Part shown: positions 32,488 to 45,757 of the stretch, in pieces | Layout: the number at the start of each line of letters is the position of its first letter | How positions within the stretch are numbered: position 1 is the first letter of the stretch | NCBI RefSeq assembly: GCF_042242105.1 | Contig: NC_092032.1 | Location: forward strand, 12,139,915 to 12,203,914 | Reading direction: 5' to 3' | DNA length: 64,000 bases | DNA from: Pempheris klunzingeri | Lineage: Eukaryota; Chordata; Actinopteri; Acropomatiformes; Pempheridae | Made by a program: the position numbers and the translations under genes | Notes under the pieces: model-generated | The model's database searches: none | Told to the model about the DNA's origin: nothing | What the model saw: the letters and a program-made list of their open reading frames with translations, nothing else

Positions 32488-35400
32488 ATGGGCAGCCCAG
32501 GCTGCGAGGTGGGTCTAAATGGGCCACTGGAGCCAGCCCTGGAGGCTCTGTGTCCTGAATGTGGCCAGATCCACCGCAGCTGGGAGAACCACCTGTACAA
32601 CTACCGTTTGGAGGTGGACGACGACCTGGTGTGCCACATCTGCCTGCAGCCGCTGGTGCAGCCGCTCGACACGCCGTGCGGACACACCTTCTGTGCCCGC
32701 TGCCTGCGAAGCTTCCTCCAGGAGAGGGACTTCTGTCCGCTGGACAGGACGCGGCTGCAGCTGCAGGCGTGCCGCAGATCCAGCATATTGGTGCACAAGC
32801 TGCTGGACAAGCTGTCTGTGTCGTGCCCTTTGACCCCAGTCTGCTCCCTCAGCATGCCACGGTGTGACCTGGAGGCACACCTCAAACACAGGTAATAAAG
32901 CTTACATACAGACATAATAGGTGAACGCGTGCACACACACACACACACACACATTCATGCACATATTTGCTCATTTAGTTCTTCTTTGATAGTAAACTTA
33001 ATAGTCTTAGATTCTGAATCGTTGGTTGGACAAAACAAGCACTTTGAGCTTGGGCTATAACAAATATTGTTCTCCATTTTCTAGACCTGGCTATTCATCT
33101 ATTAACTGACAGACCAATCAGTAAGTTTTCCTCTCTGATAACTTAAGAAACCGTAAGTTGCATTCAGAAACCCTCCGTCCCCATGGCTGCCTCGTTTCTG
33201 GGACGAACTTCTCCTGATGTCATAGTCCTTAGTCCAGAACTGTTACACTTACTCGCCATCTTTAACCTCAATGGCTTCCATCCATCCACACGTTTTGGCT
33301 TTTGGCCCATTTGGACCAGGTGCTGTGAGACCCTGAGGGGATTATTGGGCTGTAGGTCATGTGATGGGGGATTAGTGATTCCCTACCGCAGTCATGGGTT
33401 GGCTGACCAGGAGCTCCATGTTCTCATTCTGCAATCATGCTGAGCAACTTCAACACCAGGGACCTTTTTAACCATTTCTTCTGTGAGACCGCCAAAGGCA
33501 ACCCTGGCTTGTGGTGAGTCGAACAGGGCGGGATGTGAGGTCAGCGTGACTCAGGGTGACAAAGCAGCACCTTTCTTTCGTTCTGTCTGCCTTTCTTGCT
33601 TTCTCAGTTGCCCTGTCTTACACTGAAAACCAAGAATGTGTGTGTGTATTTGTATGTGCGTTAGAGTTGCCATAGGAAACCCACGTTAGGTAGATGCTAT
33701 ATGGAAGGAATAGTGTAAGTTTTCACATGAGATGATATACAGAGGTTATAGTGATTTTACTCTGCTTGCTACTAATCTTTTGGTCAGAACGTGCTTTAAA
33801 TATGTAAAAACTAAAGACTGACCTTATAATCAGCATCATGGACTTTCTATGTATATTTTACAGTTTTATAGATGGTGTCTGTTGCTAAGGAGCTGTCCAT
33901 TGGTGTTTTGGCACTTGCTCTTTTAATGGATATCCAGTGACCACCTAACACCTTAAGCCAAGGCGATTCCTTAACAAGCTCACACTAACAAGCTATTGCT
34001 AACAAGCTGTTAAAAGCTTTTCTGAGTCAGCTGTTTTTACATAGACTGAGACCACACACTGTCGATTTTATGTCTTTAAAACAAGACATTGATGAGATAA
34101 TGGTCAAAAGTAGTGTAAAAGTAGCACAAGTAGCAAAGAAGAGTGAGCGTCAGCTAACATTAGCCACCATAAGCTACTGGTCACACCAGACCAAATCAGG
34201 CTGTAGCAGCAAAACCACTAAGAGTTTAAAAGTGAGTAATGGTGCGTTTTAATGCTTATTAAATCAACTTTTCATTTGTGAAAGGAAAAGCGTTTCATTG
34301 CAGCTTTCAAAAGTCACATAGTTGCGCTTTAAGAAAACACAGATGGTTTCTGTCAGTCTCCCTGTCCAGACCTTTTAATCAATCACATCCACAGAGGGCT
34401 GCATCTCAGCGAAGGTTGCATACATTATGTGGAGGCACGAAGACACAGAAAAATGGTTTAAGGGATCAAACAAGGTCACCCAGTGGACTAACATGACATT
34501 CTTCATTTAAGGTTACACCTCTGGCCCAGGTGGGTTTGCTGATCCTCCACCCTGCAGACTTAGGTCTAAGATAGAAACAGGGGACTGTCGCTCTGGAGCT
34601 TTTTCAGTCAACATTGTTTATGGTGAAGATTAAGGAACACTGGACATTAGATTAAAAGACAAGGGTGCTGGACCACTGTGTTGCATGGTGGTCAAGATGG
34701 GCTGGTTGGTCTTATTTCTGATGTGTGTGAGCACTGGGGTCCTTTCACTGCTCCTGTACCAGAGTACTCTAAGTAAAGCCTCTAGATAAGCTTAAGCTTC
34801 ACTTCTTCCTCTAAAAATTATTTCTTCTGGGTCTTGCTATGGGTCAAAGATAGACGCGACAGAGAATTAATTATGTAAAGGGAAAAGTAAAATCGCATTA
34901 AGCCACATAGCATCACAACGACGATTGTTAAGTGCTTTCTATTTTGAATACTGCAAGAGCAACAAATCCTGGGACAGAAATATCTGTTTTCCTTGCTCCA
35001 TTTCCTCAGAGAAAGGACAGAAGCATTTAGATAATTCAGTCGGCTCATACTGTAGCAGCCGCTTACTGTACAGTAAATACTTCTGAGTCAATTAAGCGTG
35101 AGACCACACTGATCCCTTGAGTCTGCCCGTCTGTGTTTATTTTTAATTGCATTTCAGTGAGGAGTTTCTATTTGTGTGACAGAATTGATGCATCCGTCTC
35201 TGCCACATTTGCGTGTGATTTGACGGAAAGAACAACCTCGGAGTGGCTGAACTTTTTTGGGACTGTATCTTATTATCCGATTGTTTAAGTCATTTTAAGA
35301 TGCAAAATTTTTTAAGTTTTACCAATTTCAGTTTCATAACATTATACATTGAATATCTTTAAGTTTTAGCAGATCAATTTTCATTGTGTACTCTAGGGGA

Positions 35401-38400
35401 CATTTTTCACTATTTTCTGTTTTCAGTTAATTACATTTTTAATCATAGAAATTAATTTGGGACCTTAACTACAAAAAGAACATTCTCCCTTTACCTGCTG
35501 AATCCGTCCCAGTTAGAATGTGACCCTAAACTCTGACCTCCTTTAAGGAGCGGACAAACATAAAGAGACTTGCCCTGATGGGATCAGTTGCATCACATTA
35601 AATTAACTGATGCTGAACCTGATTTTCTTTACACGTCAGATGGACTAACAAACTGACGCCTGTTGCTTGGTGAAAGGTGTCCCGGGACGCGGTGTCAGCA
35701 GACGAGTGTGGACGGTCCGCGATGTGACAGCGGGGATGAGCGAGTGATGGTTACCAGCCCTCCCAGATCGCCCCGCTCCCCACAGACAGACCTGAGGGAC
35801 CGCACGCCTTCTCCACCCACCGGACCTAATAACACCAGCGGCAATGGACCCATGTGGACGGACGATGCCGGCCTCGACAACCCTGCCTTTGAGGAGAGCA
35901 CGGAGGAGGACAGTGAGTGGATCCACTGTCCCAGTCTCAAATGAAGAGATTTAGAGTGTCAATACAGCTCAGACTGAGACTAGTTGGTACACAGTTGACA
36001 CGGCATCCTTGTCTTTGTGTGTTTAGGTGTGGTTGGGCTGGAGTGTGTGGTTCCTAGGGTGAAGCGGCCCCTCAGTAATCCCTGCATCCACCTCCTCCGC
36101 TCTGTCAGCTCCACCTCCTCTGGCTGGGACTGCCCTGAGTCTCCACCTCTGTCTGCTGAGGAGGGTATGACATCGCTTCCACTATTTGGCTGAGCAAATC
36201 TGAGATATGAAACATTACATCTTATCTTTCTTGTAATTCTAAGAGCTGTAATCTGTAATCACATCCAGGCAACATTATGTTAAAGGTTTGGAGGATGTGC
36301 AGATTTCTGAAATGCAGCTGTCTAATGTGATTTGTGTGTCCATTAAGGTTGTGTGAAGTTGCCCTCACTTCCTGAAGGAGAGATAACTGCCATAGAGGTC
36401 CACAGGGCGAACCCGTATGTTGAGCTGGGCATCAGTGTCGTCGGGGGAAACGAGACGCCTCTCATCAACATCGTGATTCAGGAGGTGTACAGAGACGGGG
36501 TCATCGCACGAGACGGCAGGCTGCTGGCCGGGGATCAGATACTGCAGGTAAGAGCCTCTTCAGTTTTGGGGTTTCAGTGTTTTGTTGGACAAGGATGTGA
36601 TTTTACATCTTCACTTTCTCCTAAATCAGCTTTCTACTACCAGTAAAAAGCTGCTCTTATCAATATTCTTATATTGATAATGGATCACATTATTACCTGT
36701 ATCTGAAGGGGGGTTGCTCACAGTGACAAACACACAGATTCTGCAGTTTCTCTCGAATGTAACAAGCATTTTAGCATCTTTTAGCTCATTGTTTTGGCCA
36801 CTTTTAAAGCTGCCTAAAGCAGCCGCACTGTTTTGATTCATTCTCACAACTATCATCAACCTAATTTCCTGCCTCATTAGCGAGAAAGCTCAAATAAACC
36901 CACTATAAACTACCTGCACAACACAGAAAAGCACATAGATAAAGGTGGTGAACATGGTGAGGCATTTAGCAGCTAAAGAGCCTAATATTTTTCTTAGGAG
37001 TTGGTGGAGACCAAGATGGAGCTAAAAGGAGAGTGAATATTAGACTCACAATTGTTAGATGGCCAGAAACAGAAAAGTGAGTGACTGAATTAATTGCCCA
37101 AAAAATCTTATCTTTCTCCCAAGGTGAACAATGTGGACATCAGTAACGTCCCCCACAGTTTTGCCCGCTCTACGCTGGCACGCCCCTGCACCACTCTGCA
37201 GCTGACTGTGCTTAGGGAGCGCCGATGTGCCTCCCGGGCGCCTCCCTCCTCCTCCTCCTCCACCCCGGCTGTGCCCCACGCTCCCTGCTCCACCCCAGAG
37301 GGCACCCCGTCCAGCCCCGCCGCGCTGAGAATCACCCTACACAAACGGGACTCAACGGAGCAGCTCGGCATCAAGCTGGTACGGCGAACAGATGAGTCAG
37401 GAGTGTTTGTGTTGGATCTGTTGGAGGGTGGCCTGGCAGCGAAGGATGGCAGACTGCGGAGTAACGACCGTGTGTTGGCAGTCAACGACCAGGACCTACG
37501 CCACGGCACCCCGGAGCAGGCTGCCCAGATCATACAGGTGAGGATGCCTTTTCTCATTTAGGCTAGATATCTCTTCTCTTATTTAGAAGCAGAAGTAGAA
37601 ACATAAACGACAGAAATGGAAACGCAAATAAGGAAATAAAAGGGCCCTAAAGCAGTGACTGTGTCTTCGTAGGCCAGTGGAGAGCGAGTCCACCTGCTGA
37701 TTGGCCGACCCAGCAAACCAACTCCTCCTCCACCGCCAAAATCAAGTTCCACCAGAGACCTCTACTGCCTTGATCACTTCCTGCCTAACCACAGCTCTAC
37801 CCCGAGCCCTGTGCCCATACACCTCTCCCGCACCAGCACTCACAGAGTGAGCAGATGTCTGATGTCAGATGTGTGTGTGTGTTTGTGTATTAGGATGATG
37901 TGCCACTATGTATTGAATTGTGTGTTTGGGGTAGTCTGGTATTTTTTTAGATAATTTTTTCATAATCAACATGCAAAGGTTTGCATTTTAAAATTCAACT
38001 TTACATTGGAGGAATATAGCTGAACATGCTCTGTGACTCTGTGTTATTTATTGTACATTTTTGAAGGGAAGGGAAAATCAAAAAGAATAAAAACACCATC
38101 AACCATTTTTCTCCTACTTTTTTTTTTATCAGTGGAGGCATTTTCTGAGATAGAAATCATTACAAAGTACAAAGTACTGAAGAGCATTTACCTGTGAATT
38201 GACATGTTTTCTGTTGTAGAGACTCAACCTGTGTCTGTGTGTTTATACCCAGGACCTCTCCCAGTGTGTGACCTGTAAAGAGAAACACATCACTGTGAAG
38301 AAGGAACCCCACGAGTCTCTGGGCATGACTGTCGCAGGAGGACGGGGCAGTAAGAGCGGGGAGCTGCCGATCTTTGTGACCAGCGTCCAACCACATGGCT

Positions 38401-40366
38401 GCTTGTCGAGGGACGGACGAATCAAACGAGGTGAGCACCTCCTCAGATGTGCCGATTTCAGCCAGATCAAAAATCACCAGGGACTACAGTGTCTCCCTCC
38501 TCTCTCTCTTCAGGCGACGTCCTGCTTAGCATCAACGGCCAGGACTTGACGTACCTGAGCCACGGCGAGGCTGTCGGCACCCTGAAGGCCAGCGCTGCCT
38601 CACCCTCAGTCCAGCTACGGGTGCTGGAGGTCAGCATGGTGGAAGAGCACGACCACGACGAGCTGCTGCCTCACACACATGACAGCGACTTTGACGCCAA
38701 CTGGTCCCCCTCGTGGGTCATGTGGCTGGGCCTACCCAGGTGAGCACACAGAAGAGGAAGGAAGACAGAGGTGCACATTGTAATTCAAATATAGCTGGAT
38801 TTAGATGTTGTTTTGTGATGTGTGAGTATTACGACGATGTATTTCTTTCATGCATTTCCATGACCTGATATCTGAATACTGCAGGCCTTCTTTAATGTTT
38901 TTAATACATAAATGCTTGATACTTCTTTCTTCATCTTGCCTTATTTTGTATTTGTTTGTAAATGTCTGAGCAGGTCAAAATTGTATGCTTTGGACTTGAA
39001 ATTGGGATGATTGTTCTAGTGTTTGAGTCAATATTGTAGCAACTCTCAGTTCAATAAGTCCTGCCCCAGTTTTTCTTCCCCTTCTTTTTCTCTTAAAAAA
39101 TTAGAAATTTGAAATTGAAAGTGGTAGATTTGCAGGTATCTCCACTACTTCTGATCGATTTTAAAGATCTTAAGATTCACAAGTAACATTTTTTCTTTGC
39201 GGATGCAGCCTATCTATACCCTATCGACACTCTGCTCTCTGCTCTGCTCTTGCAGCTACCTGCACAGTAGTCATGAGATTGTACTGCGGAGGAGCCACCC
39301 AGGCAGCTGGGGCTTCAGCATTGTCGGGGGATACGAGGAAAGCCACGGCAACCAGGCGTTCTTCATCAAGACCATCGTCCTCGGCACGCCTGCGTACTAC
39401 GACGGCCGACTCAAGTGAGTGATCAGTCGTTTTTCACATTATTTTTCCTATTGCCAACAAATCCCATGAAAAGACCAAAAACTAACGATAAATTGATGTC
39501 TGTGTCCATGTGGTTAAAGCTTAATATCGCTCTGTGCCATACAGCTCAGTTTTTGTCCAAAAACTACTAAAAACACTTGAGCTGCACTGGATGACATGTT
39601 CCTTTATGACAATGAGCATGAGCATTAGCACTGTGGTTTATTTTGAGTCAATCCTACTTACCCATAGCTGTAAATACATACTTGAACACCAAATGTGTCT
39701 TAATCCACGTCTGAAAATAGTCCCCAACAAACACTCTTAACTCGTCTGGGTGATGTTTGCTAAAAATATGCAGTTCCCAGCGATTTTAGGAATTTATTTA
39801 ACTTTAATTTTTATTTCTCATTATTTAGAGAGCCAGGCAAATACAAGTGTTGACCTGTGATTTATGCATTTTTAATGTACTGATTATTTATTTAATTAAT
39901 TAATTTTGGTCTATATAACAGAAAACAGTCAAAGGTGCCAAAGGTGATGTCTTCAGATGGTTTGTTTACTATCATACAAATAGAAAACCAGTAAATATTT
40001 CAATTTGAGATGCTGTGAACAATTTTTCAACTCTTTAATAGTTATTGGTATTTTCTAGTTCATGGGAATTGTTTAAATTAATACATTTTTGCACGCCTTA
40101 TTTTACATTTTCAATCTTCCGATGTAAGCCGTACCAAATGTTTCATGCCAAACAGCTATTTGAATGTCACGTCACACTGTCAGGTCCTGTTTATAAATCC
40201 ATCCTGACTCGTCTCTCGGTGTCACCCTAGGTGTGGTGACATGATCGTGGCAGTCAACGGCCTGTCGACAGCAGGAATGAGCCACTCAGCACTGGTGCCC
40301 ATGCTGAAGGAGCAGCGCAGCCGGGTGGCGCTTACTGTGGTCTCCTGGCCCGGCAGCCTTGTATAG
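32488..40366 (+). CDS. lnx2: LNX2 RING E3 ubiquitin ligase with four PDZ domains
   Basis: Ligand-of-Numb-X family E3 ubiquitin ligase and scaffold, cytoplasmic and membrane-associated. Ten coding exons: 32488-32891, 35677-35912, 36027-36164, 36348-36547, 37124-37537, 37673-37846, 38253-38430, 38514-38739, 39256-39414, 40231-40366. They give 754 residues in frame (human LNX2 690). The RING uses Cys49, Cys52, Cys64, His66, Cys69, Cys72 and Cys83, with Asp86 in the last position as in other LNX proteins (FCPLDR). An NPAF Numb-binding motif ([10 protein letters not shown]) follows in exon 2. The four PDZ domains start near [39 protein letters not shown] and [11 protein letters not shown]. The C-terminus SWPGSLV matches LNX2. 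The ATG at 32488 was chosen by family length; the frame stays open for at least 78 bases upstream. The 46-codon exon 3 has no counterpart in the human protein I remember. Confidence 0.95.
32892..35676 (+). other. lnx2 intron after the RING exon
   Basis: 2.8 kb with a CA run at about 32934-32954 and a dispersed repeat copy at about 34150-34332. It shows no coding exon. Donor GTAATA and acceptor TGAAAG|GTG frame it. Confidence 0.55.
34150..34332 (+). repeat. Dispersed GCTACTGGTC repeat, copy 1
   Basis: The text TAAGCTACTGGTCACACCAG, then GGCTGTAGCAGCAAAACC, later CAACTTTTCATTTGTGAAAG and AAAGTCACATAGTTGCGCTT, recurs at about 44200-44600 in two further copies. It is noncoding and about 180 bases long. 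Terminal repeats are not clear. Confidence 0.6.
39930..40065 (+). repeat. Dispersed short repeat (GTGATGTCTTCA family), plus copy
   Basis: In lnx2 intron 9. GGTGATGTCTTCAGATGG, then TTTACTATCATACAAATAG and AAACCAGTAAATATT, then GATGCTGTGAACAATTTTT. Related sequence lies on the opposite strand at about 2940-3150 and 55560-55790. It resembles a common short fish repeat. No ends are resolved. Confidence 0.5.
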
Positions 40367-41228
40367 CTGGGCCAAATCATAAGCAGGCTGCGCACCACAC
40401 AGAGTCCACCCAGAATGTTCTATATTGGGAACGACCTTGGCCAAAGTGAACTGGTACACGCTACTGTACATCGCTCCATACCGGGCTTAATCCAGGACCA
40501 AAAGCATTCAGAATTGTAGTAGACCCAGCAGGACCTAGCCTGTCCTGACCAGGTGGGAACCGATCCAGATCGTTCCACGTCACTCGACAGACTGCACTCA
40601 AACACACTGCTGAGTTCATATGGTCATGTTGTCTTCACTCCCGCTGGGAGAAATGGTACTGCAACTGTTAACAGGCGATCTGTGCTGTATTCACCTCACC
40701 AGGCAGTTGTAGAATCCAGGGCTGTATTCAGGTGGATGCATCGTTGCAGGTAGAGATAGAATATTTAAAAAAAAAAAGTAGCCCGTGATCCTTTGTCATC
40801 TAGGATAATGACCTGTAATCACTCTAATCAAGATTTTCTGCAACACCAGCGCTGTATCCAGCTGAATAAGCCTCAGGCCTTATTAGAAACCTGCCACACC
40901 CTGGGGGCGCAACTGCCCTTAGGCCTCATCACCATGACAACCAGCTGTCCCATCAGCTGGAGTTTTATACGTGTGTGAATGTGTGTTCTGTTTGTTTAAT
41001 AAACATCTCCTTCAGAGGAGCAACCGCTCTATAGCGTGCTTTTTCACTCTGCTAGTGGGGCAGACTGTCGGTCAGCTTATAAGCAACTGAGTCGCATAGA
41101 ACGATTGCTAGTATAGTGCTGTATTAATGAGGCTTTATTTTACATTTACTTAAACAAGGTATAGCAACAGAAATAGTACATGAATTGTTTCACCATTAAG
41201 GAACAATTCAGATATTTATAATCAAGCC
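40367..41228. other. lnx2 3' UTR and lnx2/gtf3a tail-to-tail interval
   Basis: The lnx2 poly(A) signal AATAAA is at about 40999-41004, giving a 3' UTR near 650 bases. The gtf3a signal is a minus-strand AATAAA at 41134-41139. The two transcripts end about 100 bases apart or less. MTIF3, which lies between these genes in human, would not fit and is not seen. Confidence 0.6.
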
Positions 41229-43418
41229 TCAAGATTTGTTTTCCTTTAAAGTTGTATTGTGCAGCTTTGCAGCAAGTTTGTTGGTCTCTGCTTGATTGGC
41301 TGCAGCTGCCAGTCTGAGCCGCTGTGCCATATGCCAGGGCTGGTTCTTTTTAGGATGCAGTTTCTGGAAGGAGAACAGACAGGAGCACAAACAATATGAG
41401 GACAAGATGAAAGGAGAAGTCATTTACTATATTAAGAAAAAAAAAAAAAAAAAAAAAAAAGGAGGTTGTCAAGGACACATTACCTTCAGCTTTTTCTTTG
41501 CTGGGTCATGCACCACACCATGTCGCCACAGGCTCTCCTGATTAACAATGAGACCAGTTAAAAACTGCACTGTATCAATTTAAATGGATTAAGTCACCCA
41601 GAATCTCAAAAGGATCATTTCTGATGTCCAGCCATGTATAGTTTCAATGCAATGTGCTCTGGCTTTTGATATCTGCCACAAACAAGTAAAATGAAGCTTA
41701 CTGAAACATTTGAAAATTTCAAGAAGCAGCACATCTTGCCAAAAATAATGTTCCCATCATACAGAATAATATAGTCCGTGCCCTCTGTAGAAAATAATTC
41801 CAAACTCATCCATACAGCAGGTTGATATTATCTTGGCTAACTTAGACATTTCACCGCAAAGAAATGTGTCATTTTGAGCACCAAAATAAAAATTACAGTT
41901 GCCTTATAATGGAGGTTGCAGCAAAGTGTGAGTATCAAAACCTTTATCAGGTTAAACCCAAGTTATCAGCCCGACAATGGCACTAGTTTGAAATGCATTT
42001 TGACTTAACATTTAATATTAAAAGTGCAGGTTTACCTTCATGGCAAAGCTCTTCTCACAGCCAGCATACGCACAGCTGAAGGGCTTCTTGCCCTCATGGT
42101 CTCCCAGAACGTGACTCTCCAAGTTGAAGGGGCGAGTGAACTTTTTATCGCACCCCTTCCAGGGACACAGCAACTTCTTCCTCTCCTCCACAGAGTGAAC
42201 ACGAAGAGCATGCTGGCGCATGAACCAGGCGTTGTTAAACAGCTTTTTGCACTCTCCACACGGCACCTTGACTGAGAGCAAAGGCGCCATTAAAAACAGT
42301 CTCAACAACACATTAGCAACAAGGTACGCGATGCAACAAAATGGTCTTGTAACACTTCAAGCATTGAATTCATACCTTTATGCCCTTTTCTGTGCTTCAC
42401 ATATTCTGTCCATGTCTTTCCCTGATAAGGACATGCTTCAGTCTCACAGGGGTAGCCTGCAGAAGAGAGGGGTTTTTTTGGGTTACACACACCAGTTAGA
42501 AAGAAACAAGCATTCTGGTGATCAACCAACCTGCATGCATCCTCTCATGATGCTTCAGTTTACCATGAGTGGGAAATTCTCTTGTACAGCCACTGAAAGA
42601 ACAGCTGCAACAAAATAAAGTTACAGTTTGAGGTAACCAAATACAGATTTTATTCTGGTTATTCCTGCATCAGGCAAGTAGCCACTCACTGAAATAGCAG
42701 GAGCTGTTGGTGTTCACACATGTGGGATTTCAGCTGGTTCCTCTTGATAAACTTCTTTCCACAGCCCTGGTGGTCACACTGAGAGAAAACAATACGAGCA
42801 AAAGCGGGCCAGTGCATCATCCCAGTAAACCCCAACCTACTTATGACAGATTGAAAAACGAACAAGAAGAAAAGGTCAAGATTATTTTACTAGATATTGC
42901 TTCTCCTTGTGCTGGTGAACTCGAGCCATGTGGTTCTTCAAGCTGGTATTTGTTGCAAAGGCCTCAGAGCATCCATCAGCCAGACACCTGGAGACCAGAG
43001 CAGGTAACAGTTCAGACACCAAGATCACTGTAGTCAATGTTTAAGAGTTCAGACAGCAACATTACATTTTACATCACACACATTCAAATGGAGACATGGA
43101 TGGTGGCTTACTTGTGTGGTTTTCCCCCGCTGTGATTGAGCTCATGTCTGGTGAGCTGATAGCGAGTGCAAAAGCTCTTGTCACAGTTCTCACAGGAGTA
43201 CGGTTTCTGAGAGCAGGGAAACGTGTCTCATTAATAAACAATAGTTAGGATGCGTCCACTTCTCATGGGTTGTGTTTGGCTTCTAGCAGCTCGGAGGCAC
43301 TTACCAATCCTGTGTGTTTGCAAAGATGAGCCTCCAGCTTCCATGACTTACTGAATTTAGCTTTACAATCAAAAAATGTGCAAACATAACTTCTTTGGCT
43401 TTGCAACCTTTCCCCCAT
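41229..43418 (-). CDS. gtf3a: Transcription factor IIIA (nine C2H2 zinc fingers)
   Basis: Binds the internal control region of 5S rRNA genes to start RNA polymerase III transcription, and binds 5S RNA itself. Nine exons (transcript order): 43305-43418, 43112-43206, 42891-42987, 42690-42778, 42531-42604, 42376-42456, 42036-42271, 41484-41537, 41229-41363, giving 324 residues in frame. Nine fingers can be read: [148 protein letters not shown] and [19 protein letters not shown]. The finger-6 spacing and TWTE motif are characteristic of TFIIIA. The N-terminus before finger 1 is only about 12 residues, shorter than in human, so an upstream start or exon is possible. A basic tail follows finger 9. 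Confidence 0.95.
41435..41460. repeat. Poly(A) tract
   Basis: An uninterrupted A run of about 26 bases within the last gtf3a intron. On the transcript strand it reads as poly(T), close to the last-exon acceptor. Confidence 0.8.
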
Positions 43419-44199
43419 CTTTAATAAGAGATGTCAGATGTGGTGTTGTGGTCACAGACAAAGCAAGTTGTAAAGGGGCAGGACATTTACTGACCTACAA
43501 CCAGCAGCTCACCTGTGCTTAATTTATCTCATTGGAATGTACCAATTAGAGCAAGAAGGGGGGGAAGCTTTCTCACTGGACCTGAGAAATATGCAACAGA
43601 TATTTGAACATCTTTACAACGATAAATTGGTGCTTCTTTTTAAATCCTTTTACACGCTTAGAACATTTCCTGCTGTCTAATGTACCATTATCAGCAGTCA
43701 CCTGGACTCAACTATGCAGGATTGTAGTACAGGTCAGCCAAATCAGAAAATGATTTAAGAGTTTAATAGTGATCCTATTGATACTCAAACCCTATAAACA
43801 TCCATGACTCTTTCCTCCACATTGATTGATTCAAGCTGTAAAAATGTCACCCTGGCTCCTTGCAGTATGTGTCCCTATCTGTGTGTGTGTGTGTGTGTAC
43901 GTGTGTGTGTGTGTGTGGTACGCAAGCAGAGAGAGAGGCGACTGTCTGTCTCCATTAATCACACACACACAGAATTTACTGCTCTAATCTTTATCTTATC
44001 GGCCTTCCAATGTTGTTTTCTGATATATTTGAGATTTATTGTTGTGAGAACTCATTCCTCAGTGAGATCCTTTGTAACCCACAAATCTGAACCTAAATCA
44101 ACCTTTCTCAACCTTTAAAGCTGGAATATGTAACACATCTTTCTCTTACAAAAAGAAAATTGAATTCATAAGTTATACAATTTTTCAATTCAGTACATT

Positions 44200-44605
44200 G
44201 AGGGGTTTTGCTGCTACAGCCTTGTTTGGTCTGGTGTGACCGGTAGCTTTATGAATTCAACTTTTCATTTATCAAAAGATGACTGTGCTATTTTTCCTTT
44301 TGAAAGTCAAATGGTCTCGCTTGAAGTCAATATAAATACTAAAATTACCATTTTATCGAAGCAGAAATTCAAATATTAAAGATTAGTCAAAATGAATTCA
44401 TTATGTCTGCATCAGGTTTGCTAACATTAGCTAACATTAGCCACATAAGCTACTGGTCATACCAGACCAAGCAAGCCTTTAGCTTTAAAACTTCTGATTG
44501 TATTGAATTGCACAAAGGTGTGTATGTTTGATTATTAATTCAACTTTTCATTTGCAAGAGCTGTTTTTTCGTTTCAAAGTTACATCGACTTGCTTTAGCA
44601 CAAAA
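44200..44605. repeat. Dispersed GCTACTGGTC repeat, two copies partly inverted
   Basis: GGTTTTGCTGCTACAGCC with TGGTCTGGTGTGACCGGTAG (44203-44252) is the reverse complement of the 34.15 kb copy. ATAAGCTACTGGTCATACCA (44446-44465) is in the same direction as the 34.15 kb copy. The CAACTTTTCATTT block follows each, at about 44260 and 44543, in the same direction. The arrangement is therefore a partial inverted duplication. Confidence 0.6.
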
Positions 44606-45054
44606 AAAGACAAATATTTTAAGGCTTTAGAAGAGCAGCAGAGACGTTAACAATCCAATATCACTATCTGCTTGTCTAAACATTAGAGATCACCCTCTGC
44701 GCCCATGCCGTGCTCTCATGCGAAACCTTTGACTGACTTTTGTGAATAAGGCCTATTGAGAGCCTGTTGGGCGTTACCCTGTGCCCTCCCACGCTTCAGT
44801 TTTGCATGCCTGGGTCAGTTGACACCGTTATCAGCCCCCCTCTCTTCTCATCCGGCCAACCCCCCCACCTCTGCTGTCAGGGCCACGATCAATACAGCTG
44901 GCCCAATATCCACATATATGACCACGCCTCCCCCGTCTCTGATAACCACATCGGCTCCATCACCCCACACACACACACACAGATACAGCGTGCACTCTGT
45001 TTGGCCTGCATAGGGATTTTCTTGTGCCTTTGTCAAAGCGTCAGGCCCATCCCA

Positions 45055-45056
<2 letters not shown>

Positions 45057-45089
<33 letters not shown>
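45057..45089 (+). repeat. (CA)n microsatellite
   Basis: About 32 bases of CA. Shorter TG and CA runs flank it at 43878-43917 and 44971-44982. Confidence 0.9.
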
Positions 45090-45091
<2 letters not shown>

Positions 45092-45304
45092 TGTGTGTCA
45101 TGTGGACACACACTGTCACACCCACACTTGCATCACAGTCACAAATATTACTCTCAGAGTTACTAAAGGGCTGTTTTTCTTCAAGACATATGAGAGTATG
45201 AGGGATGGTGAGGCCTCAGAGAGGGCCCGGCCTACAGAGAAAAAGGTTTTAAGGGTTGGTTCACCCAAATTATAAAAAAACGTACCCTCACCTACCCTTT
45301 TATA

Positions 45305-45757
45305 ATTACTGGAAGTAACTAATTACATTTATTTTATTGCTTTTAGAATCAAGCATTTATTCAAGAAATATTTACCATGTACTTCTATTTTACTTAATTT
45401 CAGGAAATGTTGCACTTTTTAATCCACAACATTTATCGTTTATTTTATAGCGACACACTGGAGTGATCATTGTTATCTAGCAGTGTAGTTACAGGTTACT
45501 TTTCAAATGAACCTATGATGAGCTTATAAAATGTGATGAATGTTACAGATTGTACCTCTCAACTTTACTGATGTAACTTGATATCAGACATCACTCATTT
45601 TCCTCAATGGGCTTTGCAATCTATAGTAATGTAATGATAACGTATATTTATTGCTGATAAAACCTTTGTATTTATACTCAAGCATAAGGAGCATTTTCAC
45701 ACTGTGATATTTCTACTTTTACTTCAATAAAGAATCAGAGTGCTTCTTCCACAACAA
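45305..45757. mobile_element. Relic of TGGTGGAA-type (hAT-like) miniature element
   Basis: GGAAGTAACTAATTACATTT at the left and TTCTACTTTTACTTCAATAA, then GTGCTTCTTCCACAACAA at the right, are typical of the family at 17724-18093. The outermost bases of the left end are lost. No coding capacity. Confidence 0.5.
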
